A stretch of DNA of 64,000 bases, taken from Elusimicrobia bacterium GWF2_62_30 (lineage in GTDB: Bacteria; Elusimicrobiota; Elusimicrobia; Elusimicrobiales; UBA9959). Below, piece by piece: positions 12,940 through 22,282 of this stretch. The position numbers and the translations under genes were made by a program. The notes below the pieces were generated by a model. It searched no databases. It was given only the letters and a program-made list of their open reading frames with translations, and had not been told where the DNA came from. Numbering within the stretch: the first letter of the stretch is position 1; every line of letters starts with the position of its first letter. The stretch covers positions 45,875 through 109,874 of the forward strand of contig MGUK01000039.1 of assembly GCA_001799995.1 (NCBI GenBank). The letters run 5' to 3'.

Positions 12940-13890
12940 ATGACAAAGCTCTCCGTAGTTATCCCGGTACTGAACGAAGCGGAGGCCCTGCCGCGCCTCG
13001 CCCGCGAACTTACGGCGGCCCTCGATTCGCTCGGCCTGCCCTGCGAAGCTATCTGGGTGGACGACGGCAGCACCGACGGCTCCTTCGCCGCGCTCAGGGA
13101 ACTGGCCGCCGCCGACGCGCGCCACAAGGCCCTGCGCCTTTCGCGCAACTGCGGCCAGACGGCGGCCCTGGCGGCCGGCATAGCCGAAGCCTCCGGTGAA
13201 TGGATAGTCACGCTCGACGCGGACGGGCAGAACGATCCGGCCGACATCGCGGCGCTCCTGGCCCGGGCCCGCTCGGGCTACGACGTGGTGAGCGGCTGGC
13301 GCAAGGACCGGCACGACGCTTTTTTCTCCCGCATCCTCCCGTCGCGCGCGGCCAACGCGGTGATCTCCGCGGTCACCGGGGTGCAGCTGCACGATTTCGG
13401 CTGCACGCTGAAGATCTACCGGGCCTCCCTGCTCAAAAGCGTGGACCTTTACGGGGAAATGCACCGCTTCCTCCCCGCCCTGCTCAACTACGCCGGCGCT
13501 TCCATCTCCGAGCTGGAAGTCAACCACAGGCCCCGCGAGACCGGCCGTTCTAAATACGGCCTGGCCCGCACCTTCAAGGTGCTGCTGGACCTCCTCACCG
13601 TTAAATTCATGGGCGAGTTCATAACCAAGCCCATCTATCTTTTCGGGGGGATCAGCCTGGCCCTCCTGGCCGCTTCAGCGGCGATGGCCTGCTACACCCT
13701 CTATAACAAGTTCTTCAACCATATCTTCGTGAAGGACCAGCCGCTCTTCCTGGTGGCGATCTTCTTCGCCCTGGTAGCGGCGCAGTTCGCCTTCATGGGA
13801 CTGATAGCCGAAGTGCTGATCCGCACCTACCACAGCGCCAACCGCAAACCGCCGTACACCGTGGCCGAAAGGTCCCAGGCCGTTGACTAA
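12940..13890 (+). CDS. Glycosyltransferase family 2 (polyprenyl-phosphate glycosyltransferase-like, two C-terminal TM)
   Basis: LSVVIPVLNEAEALPRL, WVDDGSTDGSFAAL, VTLDADGQNDPADI, two C-terminal TM helices. Confidence 0.93.
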   Translation: MTKLSVVIPVLNEAEALPRLARELTAALDSLGLPCEAIWVDDGSTDGSFAALRELAAADARHKALRLSRNCGQTAALAAGIAEASGEWIVTLDADGQNDPADIAALLARARSGYDVVSGWRKDRHDAFFSRILPSRAANAVISAVTGVQLHDFGCTLKIYRASLLKSVDLYGEMHRFLPALLNYAGASISELEVNHRPRETGRSKYGLARTFKVLLDLLTVKFMGEFITKPIYLFGGISLALLAASAAMACYTLYNKFFNHIFVKDQPLFLVAIFFALVAAQFAFMGLIAEVLIRTYHSANRKPPYTVAERSQAVD

Positions 13891-13920
13891 ACCCCGCAGA
13901 GTTGATATCTTATACCCGGC

Positions 13921-14418
13921 ATGCACGCAAAAGACCCGCTGATATTTAAAGCCCTGGAGATACGCGAAAGCCGGGGGCTGGACATTTCCCTGTCGCCGCC
14001 CCTGGAGTTCTACGCCGACGCTTTCACGGAGCCGGGCACGCTGAAAAGCCTCAAGGTCACCCTGTCGTTCTCCGTCGGGGGGGACGAGCTGCTCCTGACC
14101 GGACGGACGGACGCGGAACTGGCCCTGCGCTGCGCCCGCTGCGACGCGCCGATAGCCCGCCGCCTTTCCGACACTTTTGACGAGGCATACCCGGATTCAG
14201 TAGAATATATAGATACGCGCGATATTATCAGGGAGACCGTGGCCCTGCTCGCGCCGCTGAAAGTTTTGTGTTCCGAAACCTGCAAGGGACGGTGCCCGCT
14301 GTGCGGTGTTGACCGCAACGCGACGCCCTGCACCTGCAGCATGGACAAGGCGACTCCTTTCGAGGCGCTCAAAGGCCTCAAGATCAGGAAGCCCGACGAT
14401 AAAGGACGCAAACAGTAA
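13921..14418 (+). CDS. DUF177 / YceD family protein
   Basis: Immediately precedes rpmF. LRCARCDAPIARRLSDTFDEAY, TCKGRCPLCGVDRNATPCTC. Confidence 0.9.
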   Translation: MHAKDPLIFKALEIRESRGLDISLSPPLEFYADAFTEPGTLKSLKVTLSFSVGGDELLLTGRTDAELALRCARCDAPIARRLSDTFDEAYPDSVEYIDTRDIIRETVALLAPLKVLCSETCKGRCPLCGVDRNATPCTCSMDKATPFEALKGLKIRKPDDKGRKQ

Positions 14419-14434
14419 AAAAGAGGAATAGAAA

Positions 14435-14647
14435 ATGCCGAATCCCAAAAGAAAACATACCCGTTCCCGCAGAGATTCACGCCGCTCCCAGAACTGGAAG
14501 CTGGAAGTGAAAGAACTTGTACCCTGCGGCCAGTGCGGCGCGCTCCGCATCCCGCACCGCGTCTGCCCGTCCTGCGGCTTCTATAACGGCAAGCTCGAAG
14601 TGGCCAAGAAAGCCCCGAAGCAGGAAGAAGGCGAAGAAAAGAAATAA
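14435..14647 (+). CDS. rpmF: 50S ribosomal protein L32
   Basis: MPNPKRKHTRSRRDSRRSQNWKL...CGQCGALRIPHRVCPSCGFYNGK. Confidence 0.97.
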   Translation: MPNPKRKHTRSRRDSRRSQNWKLEVKELVPCGQCGALRIPHRVCPSCGFYNGKLEVAKKAPKQEEGEEKK

Positions 14648-14656
14648 CGACGAGAT

Positions 14657-15703
14657 ATGCGAATAGCGCTCGACGCTCACGGCGGAGATTTCGGACTGAA
14701 GCCGAACCTGGAAGGCGCCCTGCTGGCGGCTAAAAAGCTGCCGCACGAAGTGATCCTGGTAGGCCGCGATCCCGAGATACGGGAGGAACTGCGCCGCCTC
14801 GGCGCGGAGAATCCCGAGCGCATCAGCATAGTGCACGCGCCCCAGCTGATAGACATGGGAAGCGACCCGGTAGCCGAATGCCGGGCCAAGCAGGACTCCA
14901 CGCTCATGGTCGGCGCGGGCCTGGTGCACGAGGGCAAGGCGGACGCGTTCATCTCCGCGGGGAACTCCGGCGCCATCATGGTCGCCTCCCTGCTGAAGAT
15001 AAAGCGCATCCCCGGAGTGATACGCCCGGCCATAGCCGCGCCGCTTCCCACGCTGAGAGGCACGACGCTGCTGCTGGACGCCGGCGCCAACATGGACTGC
15101 AAGCCCTGGCACCTGGCGCAGTTCGCCGTGATGGGCTCCCTCTACATGAAGGCGATCTTCAAAGTGGAAAATCCCACGGTAGGCCTGCTCTCCATCGGCG
15201 AGGAAGAGACCAAGGGCAATGCGCTGGTGCAGGAAACGCTGCCGCTGATAAAGGCCGTGGGAGTCAACTTCCATGGCCCCGTAGAGGGGAGGGATATCCC
15301 CGCGGGCCTGACCGACGTGATAGTGGCCGACGGCTTTACCGGCAACGTGGCGCTGAAACTTTACGAAGGCGCCGCCAAGACGATCTTTAAAATGCTCAAG
15401 GACCAGATACAGCGCAAGTTCACCTACAAGATAGGCGCGATGCTGATGCGCAAGCTCTTCACGGACATGAAGAAGAAAATGAACGTGGACGAGCTGGGGG
15501 GCGCGATGCTCCTGGGCGTGAACGGCGTGGTGCTGGTCTGCCACGGCAAGGTCAGCCCCAATACGATCTTTCACTCGGTGCGCGTCGCCGGCGAAATGGC
15601 GGAGTCCGGCCTGGTGCCGCACATACGCAAGCAGATAGAACTCGTGAGAGACCAGATCTCCGCGGCCAAAGACGAAGACGCTTCCGGCGCGGAGGTCAAA
15701 TGA
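14657..15703 (+). CDS. plsX: Phosphate acyltransferase
   Basis: MRIALDAHGGDFG, GNSGAIM, ADGFTGNVALKLYEG. Follows rpmF. Confidence 0.97.
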   Translation: MRIALDAHGGDFGLKPNLEGALLAAKKLPHEVILVGRDPEIREELRRLGAENPERISIVHAPQLIDMGSDPVAECRAKQDSTLMVGAGLVHEGKADAFISAGNSGAIMVASLLKIKRIPGVIRPAIAAPLPTLRGTTLLLDAGANMDCKPWHLAQFAVMGSLYMKAIFKVENPTVGLLSIGEEETKGNALVQETLPLIKAVGVNFHGPVEGRDIPAGLTDVIVADGFTGNVALKLYEGAAKTIFKMLKDQIQRKFTYKIGAMLMRKLFTDMKKKMNVDELGGAMLLGVNGVVLVCHGKVSPNTIFHSVRVAGEMAESGLVPHIRKQIELVRDQISAAKDEDASGAEVK

Positions 15704-16446
15704 AGGCGCTGGAAGGGAAAACGGCCCTGATAACGGGCTCGGCCCGCGGCATAGGTTTTGAGATAGCCACGCTGTTCGCCGCCGAGGGGGCCTCGGTGGC
15801 AGTAGCCGACCTTTCCGAGGAAGCCTCGAAAGCCGCCGCGGCCGACATAGCCGCTAAGACGGGCGCCAAGACCCTCGGGCTCGGCCTCGACGTCTCGAAA
15901 GAGGCGGATTGCGAGAGAGCGGTGGAAGAAGCGGTGAAAGCTTTCGGCAAACTGGACGTGCTGGTAAACAACGCCGGGATAACGAAGGACAACCTCGTCC
16001 TGCGCATGAAGGAAGCGGATTTCGACGCGGTGATGTCGGTGAACCTCAAAGGGGCCTTCCTGATGTCGAAGGCGGCCGCCAAACTTATGCTGAAAGCCCG
16101 GACCGGCCGCATCATAAATATTTCCTCGGTGGTCGGGCAGAGCGGCCAGGCGGGCCAGGCAAACTATTCGGCCTCGAAGGCCGGCCTCATCGGCCTCACC
16201 AAGTCGCTGGCGCGGGAATTCGCGCCGCGCCAGGTGCTCGTCAACGCGGTGGCCCCGGGCTTCATACGCACCCGCATGACCGAAGGGCTCAAGGAAGAGG
16301 CGAAAACGAAAGTTTACGAGATGATCCCGCTGGGCCGCATGGGCGAACCGGCGGAAGTAGCTAAAGCCGCGCTGTTCCTGGCGGGCGACGGTTCCGCTTA
16401 CGTTACGGGCCAGGTGCTGGCCGTGAACGGCGGGCTGTACATGTAA
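15700..16446 (+). CDS. fabG: 3-oxoacyl-ACP reductase
   Basis: SDR signature ALITGSARGIGFEIA, NNAGITKDNL, NYSASKAGLIGLTKSLARE. Between plsX and acpP. Confidence 0.95.
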   Translation: MKALEGKTALITGSARGIGFEIATLFAAEGASVAVADLSEEASKAAAADIAAKTGAKTLGLGLDVSKEADCERAVEEAVKAFGKLDVLVNNAGITKDNLVLRMKEADFDAVMSVNLKGAFLMSKAAAKLMLKARTGRIINISSVVGQSGQAGQANYSASKAGLIGLTKSLAREFAPRQVLVNAVAPGFIRTRMTEGLKEEAKTKVYEMIPLGRMGEPAEVAKAALFLAGDGSAYVTGQVLAVNGGLYM

Positions 16447-16485
16447 ATTTCTGCGGACCCATACTATCAGCAGGAGGGCAACGTA

Positions 16486-16740
16486 ATGGCAGTGACCGAA
16501 AACCTGGAAGAAAGAGTCAAGAAGATAATCATCGAGCAGCTTGCCGTGGATTCATCCGAAGTCGTGGAAAAGGCGCAGTTCGTGCAGGACCTTGGCGCCG
16601 ATTCCCTCGACACCGTTGAACTGGTCATGGCGCTCGAAGAGGAATTCGACATCGAGATCCCGGACGAAGACGCCGAGAAGATCAAGACCGTCGGCGAAGC
16701 GATCAGCTACATAAAAGACAAGGCCGGAAAGAAAGACTGA
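16486..16740 (+). CDS. acpP: Acyl carrier protein
   Basis: 84 aa with [35 protein letters not shown] phosphopantetheine site. Confidence 0.98.
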   Translation: MAVTENLEERVKKIIIEQLAVDSSEVVEKAQFVQDLGADSLDTVELVMALEEEFDIEIPDEDAEKIKTVGEAISYIKDKAGKKD

Positions 16741-16754
16741 TTTCCCGCGCGGAA

Positions 16755-17438
16755 ATGGCTTTTCTTGAAGAAGTAATAGGATACAAATTCAGGAACCCGA
16801 AGCTGCTGGAAGAAGCTCTCACGCATAAGTCACATTCTGCGGAGAGCGGTTCGCCCAGCGACAATGAACGCCTGGAATTCCTGGGCGACAGTGTGCTCGG
16901 CCTGATCGTATCCTATTATCTTTTCCGGACCCACCCGGACAAGGACGAGGGCTTCCTGTCAAAAGCGAAATCCGCGCTGGTCTCGCGGGCCAACCTGGCC
17001 CGCCTGGCCGCCGGGATGGGGCTTGGCGAACACCTCTTCCTGGGCACAGGCGAGTACCAGAGCGGCGGCAAAAGCCGCCACAGCATACTGGCCAACGCCC
17101 TTGAAGCCGTGCTCGGCGCGGTCTACCTCGACGGCGGGCTTGCCGCCGCCGAAAAGATGGCCGCCCCGTGGCTCACCGCGCTGCCGGAGAACCTGGAGGC
17201 CGACCACAAGAGCGAATTGCAGGAGTATATCCAGAAACGCCACAAGCAGCCTCCGGATTACGAGCTGATGGAAGAGGAAGGGCCGGAGCACAACAAGCGC
17301 TTCACCGTCCGGGTCTGCATAGGCAGGAAAACGCTCGGCCTGGGCGGCGGCAAAAACAAGAAAGAGGCCCACCAGGCCGCCGCCAAGAACGCTCTGGAAT
17401 ACCTGCGCAGCCACGAGGTCAGGGGAGATGAGCTCTAA
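16755..17438 (+). CDS. rnc: Ribonuclease III
   Basis: NERLEFLGDSVLGL, LEAVLGAVYLDGG, C-terminal dsRBD (KNKKEAHQAAAKNALEYL). Confidence 0.97.
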   Translation: MAFLEEVIGYKFRNPKLLEEALTHKSHSAESGSPSDNERLEFLGDSVLGLIVSYYLFRTHPDKDEGFLSKAKSALVSRANLARLAAGMGLGEHLFLGTGEYQSGGKSRHSILANALEAVLGAVYLDGGLAAAEKMAAPWLTALPENLEADHKSELQEYIQKRHKQPPDYELMEEEGPEHNKRFTVRVCIGRKTLGLGGGKNKKEAHQAAAKNALEYLRSHEVRGDEL

Positions 17439-18048
17439 ATCCCGCGGCGGCATATCCCCCGGCAGCGGGGAGAAAGAACACAACGACAGAACCTTCGACG
17501 GGCTTGCGCTGAAAGGCAAGGCCGTAACCTCCAAACACTTTTCCGGCTGCGTTTTCAGGAACTGCGACCTGACCGGGCTCACGTTCCGCTTCTGTAAATT
17601 TACGGACTGCCGCTTCGAAAGCTGCAACCTCAGCCTGCTGAAGGTGCCCGGGACCGTTTTCAGCGGCGTCTCGTTCAAGGATTCCAAGCTGGTGGGGGTG
17701 GACTGGACGCAGGCTTCCTGGCCCAAAATAAAGCTGGCGGCGCCCCTCGCTTTCGCAGGCTGCCTGCTCAACGATTCCAATTTCCTGGGCCTTGCCCTGG
17801 CCGGCACGGCCATGACCGGCTGTCTCGCCCGGGACGCGGACCTGCGGGAAGCGGACCTGGCCGGTTCGGACCTGACAAAGACGGATTTCTCGGGCGCGCT
17901 TTTTTCGAACACGAACCTGGCGGGGGCCGACCTCACGGGGGCGCGCAACTACGCCATACGCATCTCGGAGAACAAGGTAAAGGACGCGAAGTTCTCCCTG
18001 CCGGAAGCCATGGACCTGCTCTACTGCCTGGACATAAAAATAGTATAA
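17428..18048 (+). CDS. Pentapeptide-repeat protein
   Basis: FRNCDLTGLTFRFCKFTDCRFESCNLS... DADLREADLAGSDLTKTDFSGALFSNTNLAGADLTGA. Overlaps the rnc stop. Confidence 0.9.
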   Translation: MSSKSRGGISPGSGEKEHNDRTFDGLALKGKAVTSKHFSGCVFRNCDLTGLTFRFCKFTDCRFESCNLSLLKVPGTVFSGVSFKDSKLVGVDWTQASWPKIKLAAPLAFAGCLLNDSNFLGLALAGTAMTGCLARDADLREADLAGSDLTKTDFSGALFSNTNLAGADLTGARNYAIRISENKVKDAKFSLPEAMDLLYCLDIKIV

Positions 18049-18066
18049 GGACGAACGGGCCGCCAT

Positions 18067-19146
18067 ATGAAAAACCACGCGATCTTAACTCTCCTTGCCG
18101 TACTTTTCCTCGCCGCCCCGGCGCGGTCGGCCGGGCCGCAGGACGGGGTTGGGACGGCGCAGAACGCCGCCTCCGCGCGGCTTACCGGCGCTATTCTGGT
18201 GGAAGTGGAAGGCTTTGCCGACCCCAAGGGAGACATCCCCTGCGCCAGGAATTCATTTTCCTTCGCCTGGCACTACAAGTTCTACTCGCCCGCGTCCAGG
18301 GAATGGCTGCTGGTGAACGCCTGCGGCTCCCGGCTGGTCAATACCTCCAGGCATTTCCCGTCCATGAACGTGGCAGAACCGACCACCCGCGTCCCTTTCG
18401 ATTTCGCCGACTCGGCCGCAGTACTGGAAAAACTCGCCAAGGCGGGGGCTTTCAAAGGCACCGGGAGCGCCAAAGAACGTGAAATACTTATGAACATGCG
18501 CATCCAGCCGGCGAAGAAGGGCGCCGCACCTGCCTGCCACTGGACGGTCTCGCAGGGCAGGGCGAAAGCCGTGATAGACTGCGCCGGCGAGAAGATAATA
18601 ACGGCGCCGGCCAAGCCCGCCGCCCCGGCAGGTAAGGGCGCCGGTGGAGCGGTGATAAAAGGCAAGGATACCGCCGGCAGGTATATAGCCCAGGCCCTGA
18701 GCGCCGTGGGCAGGAAGTACCCCAGGCTGGCCCTCCTGAACATCGAGACCCTGGCCGACAAGACCGGCAGCGCCAAATGCATAGTCGCGGCGGAAGGCGA
18801 CGGCTGGAGTTTCAATTTCTACGGGCCGGGAAAGCCGGACACCGTTACTTATAGCGCCTGCAAGGGCAAAACGCTGCTCCAGGAAATGAACTTCGCCGGG
18901 AAGACCGTGAACATCACCCGCCTCTCCCCGATCCCGGGAAGTTTCAAGAACAGCGACGAAGCGATGACGAAGATCCCGAAGAGCTGCCTGGCCTCGCATT
19001 CCACGTTCACGATGCGGCTGAATAATTTCGCCGCGGCAAAGACGCCGGTAACGGGGCATAACCTGCTTTGGACGGTGGAGTGCGGAACGCTCAGGTACTA
19101 CGTAGACGCGGCCACGGGCCGCTTCCTGGGCGGCGGCGAGAAATAA
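18067..19146 (+). CDS. Secreted protein of unknown function
   Basis: Signal peptide MKNHAILTLLAVLFLAAPARSAG. No family recognised. Confidence 0.7.
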   Translation: MKNHAILTLLAVLFLAAPARSAGPQDGVGTAQNAASARLTGAILVEVEGFADPKGDIPCARNSFSFAWHYKFYSPASREWLLVNACGSRLVNTSRHFPSMNVAEPTTRVPFDFADSAAVLEKLAKAGAFKGTGSAKEREILMNMRIQPAKKGAAPACHWTVSQGRAKAVIDCAGEKIITAPAKPAAPAGKGAGGAVIKGKDTAGRYIAQALSAVGRKYPRLALLNIETLADKTGSAKCIVAAEGDGWSFNFYGPGKPDTVTYSACKGKTLLQEMNFAGKTVNITRLSPIPGSFKNSDEAMTKIPKSCLASHSTFTMRLNNFAAAKTPVTGHNLLWTVECGTLRYYVDAATGRFLGGGEK

Positions 19147-19161
19147 CGGGGGAGTAAAAAA

Positions 19162-19911
19162 ATGAAAACATCAAAAAAAGAAGGCAGGCCCGGGCTCTCC
19201 CGGCTGGAGAGCGCGATAAGCGTCGTCGAGGAGCGGACCGCGCGCGGCAAGTCGACGCTGGCCATCTTCGACCTGGACGGCACGCTGTTCGACAACCGCA
19301 CCCGCACCATCTTCATCCTGCGCGAGATCTCCGAGAAATTCTGCGCGAAAGCGCCGGGGCTTTCCAAGGCTTTCGAGGCCTTCCAGGACCTGGCGGCGGT
19401 GGATTACAGCCTGGATATCACGCTGGACCGCCTCGGCGTGAAGCATCCCGCGGAGGTCGCCTTCATAAAACAGGAATGGGCGAAGCGGTTCTTCTCCGAC
19501 GAATACCAGCGCTACGACATGCCGATCCTCGGCGCGAAAGCCTATGTCGAGCGCGTCCACAAGGCCGGCGCCACCGTGATCTACCTGACCGGCCGCGACG
19601 TGGGCCGCATGCTGGTCGGCACCACCGAAGTGCTGCGCCTCTACGGCTTCCCGGTCGGCGTGGCGGGCACGATGACGATAGTTAAGAAGGAATTCGAGCA
19701 GGACGACGAGATCTTCAAGAAGGAAGTGAGCGAGTACATCGACCGCCTGGGCGAGGTGGTGGCCATCTTCGAGAACGAGCCGGCGAACTCCAACATCCTC
19801 CAGGCCCGTTTCCCGAAGGCCGCGTCGTTCTTCGTCCAGACCCAGCACAGGCCAGGCGCCCCTGCCCTGGCCCCCGGCATCCACAAGCTCAAGGATTTCC
19901 GGATCAAGTAG
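19162..19911 (+). CDS. HAD-superfamily hydrolase
   Basis: LAIFDLDGTLFDNRTRTIFI motif I, VIYLTGRDVGRML motif II. Confidence 0.88.
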   Translation: MKTSKKEGRPGLSRLESAISVVEERTARGKSTLAIFDLDGTLFDNRTRTIFILREISEKFCAKAPGLSKAFEAFQDLAAVDYSLDITLDRLGVKHPAEVAFIKQEWAKRFFSDEYQRYDMPILGAKAYVERVHKAGATVIYLTGRDVGRMLVGTTEVLRLYGFPVGVAGTMTIVKKEFEQDDEIFKKEVSEYIDRLGEVVAIFENEPANSNILQARFPKAASFFVQTQHRPGAPALAPGIHKLKDFRIK

Positions 19912-19933
19912 AGCAATAAGCGGCGGCAAGGCA

Positions 19934-19968
19934 AAAAAATACCCTCCGGGAGCCGGAGGGTATTTTTT
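19934..19968. terminator. Bidirectional intrinsic terminator
   Basis: AAAAAAATACCCTCCGGGAGCCGGAGGGTATTTTTT hairpin between convergent genes. Confidence 0.92.
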
Positions 19969-19983
19969 CAGTTCAGACGCCGC

Positions 19984-20472
19984 CTACAGCAGTACAGCCA
20001 GCAGTACCAGCGCCACTATTACGCCGGCCACTATCAGCATGGTAGTGCCGTCCATATCGCCCACTACGACAGGGGTGGTGTTGTGGTGATGGGGATACGG
20101 GTTGACCACCACGGGCGGGTGATGGGGGTGCGGGGGATTGTACGGGGGATGCACAACGGGCGGGTGATGCGGCTGCGGGGGATGGTACGGGGCGGGAGGG
20201 GGATTATAGCCGGGGTGATGACCGCCGTTCCCGCCGTGATTGCCGTTTCCGCCATGATTGCCGGGGTTCCCGCCGTGGTTGCCGTTGTTGCCGTGATCGG
20301 GTTTCCCGTTGAACGGCTTGCCCGCGTTCACGCGCGCTTTCTCAAGGTCCGAAGTGGAAACAGCCGAAACGCTCAGGTCCTGCACGAGGCTGAGGGTGTT
20401 CGAGGCCGTCTGCGCCGAAGCCACCGCGGGTATGGCCGCGAGGGCCAGACTGATACTAAGTAATATTTTCAC
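19984..20472 (-). CDS. Low-complexity His/Pro/Gly/Asn secreted protein with C-terminal hydrophobic tail (paralog A)
   Basis: Signal peptide; HGNNGNHGGNPGNHGG...HHPPVVHPPYNPPHPHHPP; C-terminal TTMLIVAGVIVALVLLAVLL. GTG start with AGGAGG SD. Confidence 0.8.
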   Translation of the reverse strand: MKILLSISLALAAIPAVASAQTASNTLSLVQDLSVSAVSTSDLEKARVNAGKPFNGKPDHGNNGNHGGNPGNHGGNGNHGGNGGHHPGYNPPPAPYHPPQPHHPPVVHPPYNPPHPHHPPVVVNPYPHHHNTTPVVVGDMDGTTMLIVAGVIVALVLLAVLL

Positions 20473-20634
20473 TTTATTCCTCCTGCGATTTTTTAACTTC
20501 GAATTCGTTTCCTAACCTCACATTACAATCTTGCCATTTTCACCGGTTGCTTCAGATGAGCCGAATGGGGAAAAATTAAAAGTTATTGGACCTACTATTT
20601 ATTGCCTTAAGGACCCAGACACGAACGCGCACCC

Positions 20635-20667
20635 AAAAAAAACGTCCCCCGGAAAGCGGGGGACGTT
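20635..20667 (-). terminator. Intrinsic terminator downstream of paralog B
   Basis: Minus strand AACGTCCCCCGCTTTCCGGGGGACGTTTTTTTT. Confidence 0.92.
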
Positions 20668-20685
20668 CTTAAGCTGTCGGTCCTA

Positions 20686-21231
20686 TTAAAGGAGGACCAG
20701 CAGCAGGACCAGCGCCACCACGGCTATCACGCCTATCACTATGGCGGTGGTGCTCATGGGGCCGGAGACCACGGGTGTCGTGGTGGTGTGACCGGGATTG
20801 ACCGGAGGATAATAGCCGGGATGGCCGGGATGGAAGGGATCGTGGTAGCCGGGGCCAAAGGGGTCATTGTAACCGGGGCCGTACGGGTTGTGCGGGGGGT
20901 TGTAAGGCGGATTGTACGGAGGATGCACGACCGGGGGGTTCACCGGGTGAGTGCCGGGGTTGTGATGGCCGGGGTTATTGTGGTTGCCGGGATTGTTAGT
21001 GTGGCCGGGGGGATTCGCGGGAGGAGTATTGTGGCCGTTATTGCCGCCATGCCCGGGATTATGCTGATTCCCGTTGAACGGCTTGCCGGCGTCCACGCGG
21101 GCCTTCTCGAGGTCAGCGGTGGTACCAGCTGAAACGCTGAGGTCCTGGACCAGGTCGAGCGTCTTGGATACGGTCTGTGCGGAAGCTATGGCCGGAATGG
21201 CCGCAAGGGCTAAACTGAGTAATATTTTCAC
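20686..21231 (-). CDS. Low-complexity His/Pro/Gly/Asn secreted protein with C-terminal hydrophobic tail (paralog B)
   Basis: Same layout as 19984..20472: MKILLSLALAAIPAIASAQTVSKTLDLVQDLSVSAGTTADLEKARVDAGKPFNGN + repeats + TTAIVIGVIAVVALVLLLVLL. Confidence 0.8.
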   Translation of the reverse strand: MKILLSLALAAIPAIASAQTVSKTLDLVQDLSVSAGTTADLEKARVDAGKPFNGNQHNPGHGGNNGHNTPPANPPGHTNNPGNHNNPGHHNPGTHPVNPPVVHPPYNPPYNPPHNPYGPGYNDPFGPGYHDPFHPGHPGYYPPVNPGHTTTTPVVSGPMSTTAIVIGVIAVVALVLLLVLL

Positions 21232-21387
21232 TTTTCCTCCCCCGATATTTAAGTTTTGCTGCTATTACGCTAGTATTGTGCCATTAAGCGGCCCTGCCTG
21301 ATATGAAGCTAATGGGGAAAAGCGGAAATGTCATTGGACCCATATGGAAATAGGACCATTAGCCGCGCAACACACTGTTTTTAAGCG

Positions 21388-21413
21388 GTCCCGCCGCGAG
21401 GTCCCGCCGCGAG
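21388..21413. repeat. Two-copy 13-bp tandem repeat GTCCCGCCGCGAG
   Basis: GTCCCGCCGCGAGGTCCCGCCGCGAG in the intergenic region before nuoA. Confidence 0.8.
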
Positions 21414-21437
21414 CCGCGCTTTCCGGATAACATTTAG

Positions 21438-21443
21438 TATAAT
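21438..21443 (+). promoter_or_regulatory. -10 box of nuoA promoter
   Basis: Exact TATAAT 9 nt before the nuoA ATG. Confidence 0.55.
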
Positions 21444-21452
21444 TAATTCACC

Positions 21453-21806
21453 ATGCGCCAATACCTGGCAATTATATTAACGGCGGCCTTCGGTCTGATA
21501 GTCGCCGCCGCCATGGTGCTCCTGTCCGTACTGTTCGGCCCCAAAAAGAAAACCCCCGTAAAGCAGGAAGCTTTCGAGTGCGGCATGCCCCCGGCCATGG
21601 AGCCGCGCGGCATGGCCAGGGTCAATTTCTACCTCGTGGCCGTGCTCTTCGTCATGTTCGATATAGAAATAGTATTCCTCTATCCCTGGGCGGTCTCTTT
21701 CCAGCTGCTCGGCCGCGGCGCTTTTTACGCGATGTTCTTCTTCCTGGCGGTGCTCTTCGCGGGGCTGGTCTACGCCGTAAAGAAAGGAGCCCTGGAATGG
21801 GATTAG
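21453..21806 (+). CDS. nuoA: NADH-quinone oxidoreductase subunit A
   Basis: AFECGMPPAMEPRGMARVNFYLVAVLFVMFDIEIVFLYPWAV. Confidence 0.96.
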   Translation: MRQYLAIILTAAFGLIVAAAMVLLSVLFGPKKKTPVKQEAFECGMPPAMEPRGMARVNFYLVAVLFVMFDIEIVFLYPWAVSFQLLGRGAFYAMFFFLAVLFAGLVYAVKKGALEWD

Positions 21807-22282
21807 AAACTCTGTTCGGACACTCCTACCTTACCACCCGCCTGGACGAGGCCGTCAACTGGGCCCGGAAATATTCCTTTTTCAACTACCCGTTCGTCAC
21901 GGCCTGCTGCGGCATGGAATTCATGTCCACCTTCGCGTCCACTTACGATATCGCCCGCTTCGGAGCGGAATACCCGCGCTTCTCGCCGCGCCAGGCCGAC
22001 GTGCTGTTCGTGGTGGGCACGGTCAACGAGAAGCTGGCCCCGGTGCTCAAGCGCGTCTACGACCAGATGTGCGAGCCCAAGTGGGTGGTCTCCTTCGGCG
22101 TCTGCGCCACGTCGGGCGGCTTCTACGACAATTACGCCACCGTCCAGGGCATAGACAAGATCATACCGGTGGATATCTACATCCCCGGCTGCCCGCCGCG
22201 CCCGGAAGCCGTGCTTGACGGGCTCCTGAAGCTGCAGCAGAAGGTCTCCACAGAATCCGTGCTGGACCGGAAATACAGATGA
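21797..22282 (+). CDS. nuoB: NADH-quinone oxidoreductase subunit B
   Basis: Internal ATG of the 21578..22282 ORF. TACCGMEFM, YIPGCPPRPEAVLDGL. Confidence 0.96.
   Translation: MGLETLFGHSYLTTRLDEAVNWARKYSFFNYPFVTACCGMEFMSTFASTYDIARFGAEYPRFSPRQADVLFVVGTVNEKLAPVLKRVYDQMCEPKWVVSFGVCATSGGFYDNYATVQGIDKIIPVDIYIPGCPPRPEAVLDGLLKLQQKVSTESVLDRKYR

Noticed and set aside
11278-13527. 749-aa minus-strand ORF
   Set aside because: Antisense across the SpoIID, GT4 and GT2 genes; codon-bias artefact.
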